Shown here in pieces: positions 8,009-15,178 of a stretch of DNA of 15,523 bases. The DNA lies in the NCBI GenBank assembly GCA_002409965.1, contig DHON01000033.1:1-15523 (forward strand), in the 5' to 3' direction. The translations under genes and the position numbers were made by a program. The DNA is from Firmicutes bacterium UBA5389 (GTDB lineage: Bacteria > Bacillota > DTU025). The notes below the pieces were generated by a model. It made no database searches, was not told the DNA's origin, and was given only the letters and a program-made list of their open reading frames with translations. Positions within the stretch are counted from its first letter, which is position 1, and the number at the start of each line of letters is the position of its first letter.

Positions 8009-9241
8009 ATGAACGTGAAGCAAGGTCCCGACAAGCAGCTCATGGTTCGCCTGGCCGGGCTCATCCTGGTCGGGCTGGTCATGGCAGTCATATTCTCGAG
8101 TGGGTATGAGGACAGGGCGCGCAAGCGCGGGGAACCAACGGGGCAGGACGATGGATTTCGCATCGTCGAGCTGCCGGCTGCGCCGGACGAGGGCATAGCG
8201 AATGTCTATGACGCCCGCTCTTCGATCGCCGCAGCAATCGCGCCTTCCCAGGCAGGCACCGGCGAATCGCGCCCCCTTTGGGCGGGCGGCGCGAGCGGTT
8301 CTGACGTGCCAGAACCGCTGCCGCAGGGTGCGAAAGCTGCAGAAACGTGCTCATGCGGCGACCTGCATCGACTGTGGCTGGAAGAGCCGAGGATGGTCGG
8401 CGAGCACGTGCAGGATTTACAGGAGGGACTCACGGTATCGGGGCACTATGCCGGCCCTGCAGACGGGGTGTTCGGCCCCGGGACCGACCGGGCGGTGCGG
8501 GCCTTTCAGACCAGTGCAGGGCTGCCCGACAACGGCATTGTGGACATGGCGGTGTGGATGGCCCTGGGACGAATATGTGAACCCATCGTAGCCACATCGC
8601 TCAAGCCCAGCGGCGACATCATCGAAGCCAGTCCGGATCCTGGTTATGGCCCAGGCCAAGCAGTCTGGCGCGCCGTCCTCATAGACACGTCCAACCTCAC
8701 AGTGACCCTCCTCGAAAACGGGAAGCCGGTGAACCAGTACCGCGTTGGGGTCGGAAAGCCGTCTACCCCCACCCCTCTGGGCTACTTCAAAGTCACCGAT
8801 AAGGCAGCCTGGGCAGGCGGGTTCGGCACCCGGTGGATGGGACTGGATGTGCCGTGGGGGAAATACGGGATACACGGCACCAACAAGCCATGGACCGTCG
8901 GGCAACGTAAGTCCGGCGGATGCGTGCGCATGCTCAACCGCGATGTGGAACGGCTCTACTCCATTGTTGAAGTGGGAACGCCCGTGATCATAACCGCCGG
9001 GCACTTCGGCGCGCTCGGATCAACCCGGCCCCGAATAGAACCGGGAGCCAAGGGCAGCTATGTGTACGCGATCCAGCTGAGACTGGCGAAGCTAGGTTAC
9101 AAGCATGCCGGTGTAGACGGCGTCTACGGCCCGGCCACCGAGCGCGCGATCATGCAACTGCAGCGGGACAAGGGGTTGCCGGTGACGGGCATAGTGGACA
9201 TGCAGACATACCAGGCCCTGGGGATGTCGGTTATGGACTAG
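8009..9241 (+). CDS. Membrane-anchored L,D-transpeptidase with two peptidoglycan-binding domains
   Basis: A 410-residue cell-wall enzyme. Order: short basic N-terminus, one membrane helix (about 12-31, LMVRLAGLILVGLVMAVIF), an Ala/Pro/Gly linker, a first PG_binding_1 domain (about 131-187, with DGVFGPGTDRAVRAFQ), a YkuD catalytic domain (about 220-330), and a second PG_binding_1 domain at the C-terminus (about 349-406, DGVYGPATERAIMQLQ). The active site is complete: IHGT with His289 and SGGCVRM with Cys305 and Arg307. It should form 3-3 cross-links or attach substrates to peptidoglycan outside the membrane. ATG 8009 follows AGGAC and puts a basic tail before the helix. It is convergent with the NifU-like gene and shares no operon with its neighbours. 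Confidence 0.93.
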   Translation: MNVKQGPDKQLMVRLAGLILVGLVMAVIFSSGYEDRARKRGEPTGQDDGFRIVELPAAPDEGIANVYDARSSIAAAIAPSQAGTGESRPLWAGGASGSDVPEPLPQGAKAAETCSCGDLHRLWLEEPRMVGEHVQDLQEGLTVSGHYAGPADGVFGPGTDRAVRAFQTSAGLPDNGIVDMAVWMALGRICEPIVATSLKPSGDIIEASPDPGYGPGQAVWRAVLIDTSNLTVTLLENGKPVNQYRVGVGKPSTPTPLGYFKVTDKAAWAGGFGTRWMGLDVPWGKYGIHGTNKPWTVGQRKSGGCVRMLNRDVERLYSIVEVGTPVIITAGHFGALGSTRPRIEPGAKGSYVYAIQLRLAKLGYKHAGVDGVYGPATERAIMQLQRDKGLPVTGIVDMQTYQALGMSVMD

Positions 9242-9333
9242 ATATCCTGGTCTTCGCTGCAGGTCGCCAAGGCCTTGACGAACTCCTCCAAGCGCTGCGC
9301 CACTCTGACGAGAATCGACAGGGGGCCATGCAT
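9238..9333 (-). CDS. Small hypothetical ORF (31 aa)
   Basis: In the gap between the convergent transpeptidase and NifU-like genes, a minus-strand frame from ATG 9333 to TAG 9238 encodes 31 residues including LSILVRVAQRLEEFVKALA, which would form a good amphipathic helix. GGGGGG touches the ATG, so the ribosome site is poor, and its stop overlaps the stop of the transpeptidase gene. It could be a remnant of a longer gene's C-terminus, a small protein, or chance. I do not recognise it. Confidence 0.2.
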   Translation of the reverse strand: MHGPLSILVRVAQRLEEFVKALATCSEDQDI

Positions 9334-9382
9334 CCCCCCGACTCAGGTCGGAAGGATCATAGCCCCCACTTCGCTCAACCAT

Positions 9383-9604
9383 CTAGACTGACTGAACCGA
9401 CTTTACCTCGGCGATTTCCTGCTTAAGTATCCTCTCGATACCGTTCTTCAGCGTCATCGTCGACATCGGGCAGCCAGCGCAGGCGCCCTTCAGCCTGACC
9501 TTCACGATTCCATCTTCAGTCACGTCCACTAGCTCGACATCGCCGCCGTCAGCCTGCAGCGATGGCCTTATCCTGCCAATCACAGCTTCAATCTTCTCGC
9601 GCAT
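9383..9604 (-). CDS. NifU C-terminal-domain Fe-S scaffold protein
   Basis: A 73-residue stand-alone NifU-like domain (NifU_N-less, COG0694 type). These small proteins carry or transfer iron-sulfur clusters in the cytoplasm. Family motifs are RPSLQADGGDVELVDV (about 13-28) and LKGACAGCPMSTMTLKNGIE, with the cluster-binding pair Cys42 and Cys45 (CxxC), then a closing helix ERILKQEI. ATG 9604 is fixed by AAAGGGG nine bases upstream and by a promoter at 9636-9664; an in-frame extension to 9805 is not family-like and would overlap lysA. It has no suf or isc neighbour here, which is common for this gene. Confidence 0.95.
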   Translation of the reverse strand: MREKIEAVIGRIRPSLQADGGDVELVDVTEDGIVKVRLKGACAGCPMSTMTLKNGIERILKQEIAEVKSVQSV

Positions 9605-9635
9605 GTCGCTCAGCCCCTTTCTGCTACGTGCCACA

Positions 9636-9664
9636 ATACTAGCATTCCATCGAAAGAGGGTCAA
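9636..9664 (-). promoter_or_regulatory. Sigma-70-type promoter of the NifU-like gene
   Basis: On the minus strand TTGACC (9659-9664), an exact 17-bp spacer, and TAGTAT (9636-9641) form a good vegetative promoter, 32 bp upstream of the NifU-like start. Transcription would begin around 9629, leaving a short leader with the AAAGGGG ribosome site. It lies in the 140-bp gap after lysA, so the NifU-like gene can be expressed on its own. Confidence 0.65.
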
Positions 9665-9744
9665 CACAACGGGGCGCGCTCCGATCACCTGACGGTGCCG
9701 CGGAAATGCGCATGCACGTGGGCATGGCCACCCGAAGGCTGGGG

Positions 9745-11166
9745 CTAGGGCTGGCTCTGGAGTTGGACTGTGCGGCTGAAGCGGCCCATTTGGGCCATCG
9801 GGCACGGCACTGCGGCAGCTGACCTCAGCCTGGGCGGCACCACGTCCCGCATCGCAAGGTCAGCGTATGTCTCCCTCTCCACAATTACATCGGCTCTCCC
9901 ATCGCGGACAAGCACGACTGCCGGGCGGGGGTAACGGTTGTAGTTGCTTGCCATGGAGTAGTTGTAGGCGCCCGTGCAGAACACCGCGACAGTATCGCCG
10001 ACTTCCGGGCGCGGCATGCTGATGTCCCACACAAGCATGTCTCCTGACTCGCAGCAGTTCCCGGCAATCGAGACCGTCTCCAAAGTCTCCATACTCTCCA
10101 TATTCCCCCGCCCAGGGCTCGCCGCTCGGTTAGCCAGCGCCGCCTCGTATTCAGCCTGATACAGGGCCACACGAGGGTTGTCCGCCATGCCGCCGTCCAC
10201 CGAAACGTATGTCCTAACGCCTTCGATGCGCTTGACCGAGTTCACTGCATACAGCGTGGTTCCCGCCTCACCCACGATTGACCTCCCCGGCTCCAGCAGC
10301 AGGGTCGGAAGGGGCAGTCCGTGCCTGGACGCCGCCTCGCGTAGCGCCGGGGCCACGGCCCGAGCAAGATCACCCGCGGTGATCGGATCATCCTTGGAGT
10401 TGTAGCGGATTCCCAGCCCGCCGCCGATGTCCAGTTCCTCCATGACAAACCCGGTGGCTTCGTAGGCCTGCCGGGCAAAGCTCATCATGATATCCACCGC
10501 GTCCACAAAAGGCTCCATTTCGAACACCTGTGAACCTATGTGGCAGTGAAGCCCGGTCAACCTCACATTGGCCAGCCCTTTCGCGATGCCCACAGCGCGA
10601 AGAGCGTCTCCATTAGGTATGACTATGCCGAACTTGGAGTCGATCTGACCCGTTTTGATGTAGTCGTGAGTATGCGCCTCGATTCCTGGCGTGAGGCGCA
10701 GCATTGCATTGGCGATCAGGCCCTTCGAGCGCGCGAGCCTGTCGATCAAGCGGAGTTCGTCGAGGCTGTCGGCGATGAATCGGACCACGCCCACACTGAG
10801 CGCGAATTCGACTTCAGCCGCTGTCTTGCTGTTGCCGTGGAAGTATATGCGGTCTGGCGGGCAACCCGCTGCGACCGCCGTATACAGCTCGCCCCCGGAG
10901 CAAACGTCCAGGGAAAGCCCCTCTTCCAGCACTAGCAGGGCAATGGCCTTTACCATCAGCGCCTTGCTGGCGTAGATCACGCGCACATCGGGGTAGCGTG
11001 CGCCAAACTCCTCTACGTAAGAGCGGCAAGCCCGGCGTACAGCGTCCTCATCTATGACGTACAGCGGAGTGCCGAATCGCTTTGCGAGGGTGACTGCATC
11101 GCAGCCTCCAATGGTCAGATGTCCCTTGCTGTTTACATTAATATGACTATTGCTTCGATGACTCAA
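9745..11166 (-). CDS. lysA: Diaminopimelate decarboxylase
   Basis: A 473-residue PLP enzyme that decarboxylates meso-diaminopimelate to L-lysine, the last step of lysine synthesis. It opens with GHLTIGGCDAVTLAKRFGTPLYV, typical of LysA. The PLP lysine is in YASKALM (Lys68), followed by HCHIGSQ, DIGGGLGI, EPGRSIVGEAG and the CCESGD motif that closes the active site. The best start is TTG 11166, with AGGGGAG (11175-11181) eight bases upstream; GTG 11175 overlaps that site. Two oddities: an insertion rich in Met/Glu/Thr (MESMETLE) made by a 9-bp triplication just before the CESGD strand, and a C-terminal tail about 25 residues longer than usual. No lysine riboswitch is seen in the 93-bp gap upstream. 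Confidence 0.94.
   Translation of the reverse strand: MSHRSNSHINVNSKGHLTIGGCDAVTLAKRFGTPLYVIDEDAVRRACRSYVEEFGARYPDVRVIYASKALMVKAIALLVLEEGLSLDVCSGGELYTAVAAGCPPDRIYFHGNSKTAAEVEFALSVGVVRFIADSLDELRLIDRLARSKGLIANAMLRLTPGIEAHTHDYIKTGQIDSKFGIVIPNGDALRAVGIAKGLANVRLTGLHCHIGSQVFEMEPFVDAVDIMMSFARQAYEATGFVMEELDIGGGLGIRYNSKDDPITAGDLARAVAPALREAASRHGLPLPTLLLEPGRSIVGEAGTTLYAVNSVKRIEGVRTYVSVDGGMADNPRVALYQAEYEAALANRAASPGRGNMESMETLETVSIAGNCCESGDMLVWDISMPRPEVGDTVAVFCTGAYNYSMASNYNRYPRPAVVLVRDGRADVIVERETYADLAMRDVVPPRLRSAAAVPCPMAQMGRFSRTVQLQSQP
10077..10103. repeat. Nine-bp repeat, three units, inside lysA
   Basis: Plus-strand units tctccaaag, tctccatac and tctccatat run head to tail. In lysA they encode the MESMETLE stretch in a loop before the CCESGD motif. 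The repeat keeps the frame, so the product is an in-frame expansion. Confidence 0.7.
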
Positions 11167-11259
11167 TCCCTGCACTCCCCTGTTGCAACGCTTGCTGCTG
11201 CAGATAAATTATGCATACCTTACCACATCGGCAGGGGAGACGCAAGCGGAAATCCGCGC

Positions 11260-12660
11260 CTATCGCATGAGTCCCGCGCGCCGGGCCAGGCGCACGATGG
11301 CCTCGTCACACTTGTCAAGCACATCGCGCTCATCGATGTTGGCGAGCCGCCCATCGCCGTACACTACCTGGCCGTCAACCATTGTCATCACAACATCCGA
11401 GGAATGCGCCGAGTAAACAACTCTCGACACTGGGTCCACGCACGCGCCCGGGCTGGCGTGAGGTTTTCGCAAGTCGAGCAGGACGATATCGGCCTTCTTG
11501 CCCGGCTCAATGCTGCCTATCTCGTCTTCCATGCCCAGAGCGGCAGCGCCGCGCAATGTGGCCATCTCCAGCACCGTCAATGCCGGCATTGCCATCGGCC
11601 CCAGGCGAGGCTTGTGTATCAGAGCAGCCATCCGCATCTCAACGAACTGGTCCAGGTTGTTATTGCCGCCCGCCCCATCCGCGCCCAGGCTGACATTGAT
11701 CCCCATCTCCAGCATTTCAGGCACCAGGGCGATGCCCGATGCCAGCTTGAGGTTGACAGACGGGCAATGCGCCACGTGGGTTCCGGTACGCTTCAGGGTG
11801 TCCAGCTCAGCCTGGTCCAAGTGAACGCAGTGAGCCAGGATCGTCCTGGGGCCAAGCATGCCTACTTGGTCAAGGTAGATGACGTTACGCGCTCCGCGCT
11901 CGGCCTGCACAATCTCGATCTCACCACGGTTCTCGGACGAGTGTGTGTGTATGTAGGCCCCGCGCTGCCCGGCAATTGCGCCTACCTCCCGCAGCAGCCG
12001 GTCGCCACAGGACACAGCGAACCTGGGGGTGAAGGCATAGCGCAGACGTCCGTTCGCGGAGCCGTCCCACTTGTCTGCCAGCTCCACACTGGCGGCCAAG
12101 GAAGCCTCGCCCGTCTCGCGCAACGCCTCGGGAAGATCGTCTCCCCAGTCCATCATCACCTTGCCCGATACAGCTCTGATGCCGGACTGAACTATCGCCC
12201 GAAACGCGCTCTCGGTGTGGTTCACAGTTTCCATGTCAACCACGCATGTAGTGCCTCCACGCAGGAGTTCGGCTATCCCCAGAAGCGCTGAGTAGTAGAC
12301 TGACTCTTCGTCGTGCGCGGCCTCAAGAGGCCAGGTGCGCAGGCGCAGCCAGTCGAGGAGCTCCATGTCGTCAGACATCCCGCGGAACAGCGCCTGGCAC
12401 AGATGCACGTGGGTCTGAATGAGCCCGGGGATGACAACGTACCCTGAGGCGTCGATAACCTGCGGATCCTGACTGGCAACGGCGTCATCGCCATCGTCAT
12501 CGCCATCGCCAACAGCGCGGATCCTATCATCTTCCACCAGGATATTGCAGTGCTCGACAACACGCCTTGCCGGGTCCATGGTTATGACAGTCCCGTTCTT
12601 GATCAATACTGAAGGCACTGACAACACTCCCTTGGCATCGCTCATAGCAGTTCTTCTCAT
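11260..12660 (-). CDS. Amidohydrolase, SsnA/MtaD-type deaminase or chlorohydrolase-like
   Basis: A 466-residue cytoplasmic metal-dependent hydrolase of the ATZ/TRZ-MtaD group (COG0402), whose members deaminate S-adenosylhomocysteine, 5'-methylthioadenosine, guanine or related ring compounds. The small beta domain leads to PGLIQTHVHLCQ (His84, His86), then HTHSSENRGE (His240 and Glu243), LAHCVHLDQ (His277/280), HCPSVNLKLASGI, and GADGAGGNNN with metal/catalytic Asp328. IGSIEPGKKADIVLLDL closes the fold. This layout fits MTA/SAH deaminases well, but substrate cannot be fixed from motifs. ATG 12660 has AGAGG eight bases upstream; ATG 12645 is an alternative with only a weak site. An acidic GDGDDDGDDA insertion from a 12-bp duplication lies between the first strands and the metal site. 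Confidence 0.88.
   Translation of the reverse strand: MRRTAMSDAKGVLSVPSVLIKNGTVITMDPARRVVEHCNILVEDDRIRAVGDGDDDGDDAVASQDPQVIDASGYVVIPGLIQTHVHLCQALFRGMSDDMELLDWLRLRTWPLEAAHDEESVYYSALLGIAELLRGGTTCVVDMETVNHTESAFRAIVQSGIRAVSGKVMMDWGDDLPEALRETGEASLAASVELADKWDGSANGRLRYAFTPRFAVSCGDRLLREVGAIAGQRGAYIHTHSSENRGEIEIVQAERGARNVIYLDQVGMLGPRTILAHCVHLDQAELDTLKRTGTHVAHCPSVNLKLASGIALVPEMLEMGINVSLGADGAGGNNNLDQFVEMRMAALIHKPRLGPMAMPALTVLEMATLRGAAALGMEDEIGSIEPGKKADIVLLDLRKPHASPGACVDPVSRVVYSAHSSDVVMTMVDGQVVYGDGRLANIDERDVLDKCDEAIVRLARRAGLMR
12484..12507. repeat. Twelve-bp exact duplication inside the amidohydrolase gene
   Basis: GTCATCGCCATC occurs twice head to tail (12484-12495 and 12496-12507), itself built of catcg-type hexamers. 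It encodes the acidic run GDGDDDGDD in an N-terminal loop and keeps the frame. Confidence 0.8.
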
Positions 12661-12750
12661 TCCTCATGCCTCTGAAATTCTCCTGCCGCGCCCGCGGCGA
12701 GGGAAGGACAACGCGGCGTTGACCTTGAATTGTGTGACCATGAGATGTCC

Positions 12751-12758
12751 GGGAGGTG
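12751..12758 (+). promoter_or_regulatory. Ribosome binding site that fixes the GH84 start at TTG
   Basis: GGGAGGTG is followed by eight bases and TTG 12767. The only nearby ATG in frame (12740) lies upstream of this site and has no ribosome site of its own, so translation most likely begins at the TTG. Confidence 0.7.
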
Positions 12759-12766
12759 TATCCAAG

Positions 12767-14149
12767 TTGGGCAGTGGTTTCGTCTGGAGAGGGGTTGTGG
12801 AAGGTTTCTACGGGAAACCTTGGACTCACGCAGAGCGTATGGACATGCTGTCGTTCATGTCGGAAGTGGGCATGAACGCATACCTCTACGCGCCGAAAGA
12901 CGATCCTTACCACAGGCGGAAGTGGCGTATTCCTTATCCGCCGAAGAAGATGGCCAGCCTGAAGCACCTTGTCTCACACGCTCGCTCAGTCGGGATATCT
13001 TTCGTCTTCTCGCTCAGCCCCGGCCTGTCGTTGCGCTATTCCGACAAGTCAGACGTGGATGCGCTCGCAGCAAAGATGGGGGTTCTGCATAACGAGGGCG
13101 TGCGCGATTTCGCGCTGCTTCTAGACGACATACCTGCGGAGCTTGCCGGCGAAGCAGATCGCAGGGCCTTTGGAAGTCTGGCCGCAGCCCAAGTCGCGTT
13201 GGCCAATGATGTCAGAGAACGTCTGCAGAATATGTCTCCCGATACCAGGCTCATAGTCTGCCCGACACAGTATCACGGAGACACGTCGACAGATTACGCG
13301 CGCGAGATGGGCGCCGGGTTACACCCCGAGATAGACATAATGTGGACCGGTCCCAACGTGTGCTCGCAGGAGTTATCATACGAATACGCCTCAGCGGCGA
13401 CAGCCGCGCTCAGACGGCCAATCACCTTCTGGGACAACTACCCGGTGAACGATGCCACAATGAAGGGCGAATTGCACATAGGGCCCTACACGGGCAGAAG
13501 CGCCCAATTGGCGGAGGTGAGTCGCGGGCTCTTCCTGAACCCCATGAACCAGGCGGAAGCGTCCAAGATAGCGCTGGGCGCCGGCGCAGCCTACATGAAC
13601 GACCCGAAGCGCTACGATGCTGAAGATGCATGGACAGCATCCGCGGCTAAGGTGGTGGGCGAAGCGTCAGTAGAAGCTCTCTACATATTCCGAGACGCCT
13701 GCGCCATCAGCCCACTTCACCCAAGCGATCCGCCGCTTCTCACAGAGATCGTCGATAGCGCGAAGCATCGCATGGACCGCGGTGCTCTCGTGGAGGCAGC
13801 CGGCATTCTATCAGCTCACATGTACAAGATGAAAGCCTCCGCTGAGCTGCTGCGCACTAACTCCAACAAGAAGCTCATACAGGAAATCGCGCCATGGTTG
13901 GATGAATACACACAATGGGCCGATATCGGCATTGACATTGCCAGAGCCATCGAGGCCGCTAGCTCATACGCAGAATCCCTGACTCCCTCCGGCAAGACCA
14001 GCGCCTTCTCGATGCGCGCTCTGTCGGTGGTCGGGGCACGCAACAAACTCGCTCGGATGCTATCGCGGGCAATAGGCTTCCGAACGCGCGTATGCAGCGA
14101 TGTGCTGCTTCGCCCGGGTCTGGAAATCGTAAGGCGATTGCGCTCCTGA
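12767..14149 (+). CDS. GH84 beta-N-acetylglucosaminidase (NAGidase domain)
   Basis: A 460-residue glycoside hydrolase of family 84 (NAGidase/hyaluronidase_2 domain, related to O-GlcNAcase and NagJ), which removes beta-linked GlcNAc by substrate-assisted catalysis. It opens with RGVVEGFYGKPWTHAERMDM and YAPKDDPYHRRKWR. The catalytic pair is Asp120-Asp121 in DFALLLDDIP; further sugar-site motifs are CPTQYHG, MWTGPN, FWDNYPVND and GPYTGR. No signal peptide or membrane segment is visible from either start (TTG 12767, or ATG 12740), so the enzyme looks cytoplasmic, unlike secreted NagJ. That points to processing of imported GlcNAc-containing fragments or a protein-linked sugar, which is inference. 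It diverges from the amidohydrolase gene by about 100 bp and ends one base from the cupin gene. Confidence 0.93.
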   Translation: MGSGFVWRGVVEGFYGKPWTHAERMDMLSFMSEVGMNAYLYAPKDDPYHRRKWRIPYPPKKMASLKHLVSHARSVGISFVFSLSPGLSLRYSDKSDVDALAAKMGVLHNEGVRDFALLLDDIPAELAGEADRRAFGSLAAAQVALANDVRERLQNMSPDTRLIVCPTQYHGDTSTDYAREMGAGLHPEIDIMWTGPNVCSQELSYEYASAATAALRRPITFWDNYPVNDATMKGELHIGPYTGRSAQLAEVSRGLFLNPMNQAEASKIALGAGAAYMNDPKRYDAEDAWTASAAKVVGEASVEALYIFRDACAISPLHPSDPPLLTEIVDSAKHRMDRGALVEAAGILSAHMYKMKASAELLRTNSNKKLIQEIAPWLDEYTQWADIGIDIARAIEAASSYAESLTPSGKTSAFSMRALSVVGARNKLARMLSRAIGFRTRVCSDVLLRPGLEIVRRLRS

Positions 14150-14150
14150 A

Positions 14151-14486
14151 CTATCCCGTGACTTTTTTCGGATTCGGGGTCTTGATGACGAATACTTCGA
14201 GCTTCAAATCGGCTGCAGCCTTCAGACCGTGCGGTATCTTCGCGGGGCTGACCACAAAGTCCCCGGCCTGAACAGGGGCTGTCTCCTCTCCGATGGTCAC
14301 CTCGCCGCGGCCGTTCGCTATGTAAAACAGCACATCCACAGGGGTTTCGTGCACGGGAACCGCGCCGTTTGGCGGAAGCGATAGCATGACCACGGAGATA
14401 GAATCCCTGTTCACCAGGAAGCGCACCTCTTCGCCACGGGGATTGGCGGACGCCTTGACCTCACTGAGGCGTATCAACTCCACCAT
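14151..14486 (-). CDS. Small cupin-domain protein
   Basis: A 111-residue single-domain cupin. Motif 1 is degenerate: PPNGAVPVHETPVDVLFYIANGRG has His46 but Thr48 in place of the second His, with Asp51 near the usual Glu. Motif 2, GDFVVSPAKIPHGL, keeps His86. A metal site with two His and one acidic residue is possible. Small cupins act as enzymes, metabolite sensors or binding proteins; nothing here selects one. ATG 14486 follows GGGAGG. It lies 17 bp after the Rrf2 regulator gene and is surely cotranscribed with it, so its job is probably tied to whatever that regulator senses. Confidence 0.85.
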   Translation of the reverse strand: MVELIRLSEVKASANPRGEEVRFLVNRDSISVVMLSLPPNGAVPVHETPVDVLFYIANGRGEVTIGEETAPVQAGDFVVSPAKIPHGLKAAADLKLEVFVIKTPNPKKVTG

Positions 14487-14503
14487 GGAACGACCATCCT
14501 CCC

Positions 14504-14959
14504 TCAGACTCCATCATTAATTGCTGCTTTCTCTGCTCGGCTCATAATCTGGTTCACAACCCCAGCCAACGTCCTGCTTCCGAGATATTCGCGAAACTCT
14601 TCTGACAAGCGGCCCGGGAGTTCATCAAGAATGCACTGACCAAACGGGCATTCTTCGCGACCGCCATTCACAATGCACATGTCTACAGCAAGGTGCCCTT
14701 CCATGGCTTCCCAGACCTCGAGGAGTGTGATGTCGCCGGCCGGCCTACATAGCCGGAAGCCGCCCTTCGGGCCTCTGACAGACTGCAGTAACCCCGCTCG
14801 CACCAGCTGTTGAAGTACTTTGGACGAATGCGCGTGAGAGAAGCCGATCGTAGAAACCAATTCTCTAACTGTCACGTTCATTCCGTCGGCCCGAGCTATG
14901 AAAACCATGCTGTGCAGCGCTATGGATGTTGCTTCAGCTATCTGTATGACACTTGACAC
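14504..14959 (-). CDS. Rrf2 family transcriptional regulator
   Basis: A 151-residue Rrf2-type winged-helix repressor. The N-terminal helix IQIAEATSIALHSMVFIAR leads into the HTH (VRELVSTIGFSHAHSSKVLQQL) and the hallmark wing SVRGPKGGFRL. Three Cys in the sensing region, C95, C104 and C109 (MCIVNGGREECPFGQC), lie where IscR, NsrR and relatives bind an Fe-S cluster or sense redox state; the spacing differs from IscR. GTG 14959 is preferred: GGGGGTGG lies six bases upstream, and the upstream TTG 14986 falls at or before the predicted transcript start. It is the first gene of an rrf2-cupin unit and probably represses its own promoter. Confidence 0.92.
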   Translation of the reverse strand: MSSVIQIAEATSIALHSMVFIARADGMNVTVRELVSTIGFSHAHSSKVLQQLVRAGLLQSVRGPKGGFRLCRPAGDITLLEVWEAMEGHLAVDMCIVNGGREECPFGQCILDELPGRLSEEFREYLGSRTLAGVVNQIMSRAEKAAINDGV

Positions 14960-14987
14960 CACTGGCCACCCCCAATGCGCATTCAAG

Positions 14988-15019
14988 TATTATCGTACCA
15001 TAATATTCATTATTGTCAA
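14988..15019 (-). promoter_or_regulatory. Promoter of rrf2-cupin with two overlapping palindromes
   Basis: On the minus strand a perfect -35 TTGACA (15014-15019) is followed by -10 candidates TACGAT (14992-14997, spacing 16) or GATAAT (14989-14994, spacing 19). The spacer and -10 are filled by two inverted repeats: ATAATgaatATTAT (15000-15013) and TATTATggtacgATAATA (14988-15005), the latter matching its own complement at 16 of 18 positions. Placement over the core promoter is that of a repressor operator, and the AT-rich form resembles sites of other Rrf2 proteins. The natural inference is autoregulation by the Rrf2 protein. Confidence 0.7.
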
Positions 15020-15065
15020 GCGGGGCGGTCACCGGACACGGCGGGGGGGTGCGTGTAAGGATTGT

Positions 15066-15124
15066 GGCTCCTAAGGCCTGGCACCGTTTCCTCCATGGCG
15101 GTTAGTTAGGCTGCCCTTAGGAGC
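15066..15124. repeat. Inverted repeat GCTCCTAAGG, possible IS end
   Basis: GCTCCTAAGG (15067-15076) is repeated as a perfect reverse complement at 15115-15124, 38 bp apart. The left arm with the preceding G reads GGCTCCTAAGG into the region that holds the transposase-like fragment. ISL3-family ends commonly begin GGCTCTT, so this could be a decayed element terminus. It could equally be a simple stem-loop. Confidence 0.35.
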
Positions 15125-15178
15125 TTAGGTTGGCCTTGCGCCCCTGATCTGGTCTCTTCCCTGCAACTGCGCCAGAAC

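Noticed and set aside
9321..9338. GGGGG/CCCCC hairpin as a bidirectional terminator
   Set aside because: Stem is only five pairs and no T run follows on either strand.
11167..11259. Lysine riboswitch upstream of lysA
   Set aside because: The gap is only about 93 bp, far too short for the lysine aptamer, and no matching helices are seen.
12719..12747. TTGACC at 12719 as a -35 for the GH84 gene
   Set aside because: No acceptable -10 at 16-18 bp, and the implied start would remove the ribosome site at 12751-12758.
14155..14170. Six-T run at the GH84/cupin junction as a terminator
   Set aside because: No convincing stem precedes it on the plus strand, and on the minus strand it encodes the Lys-Lys near the cupin C-terminus.
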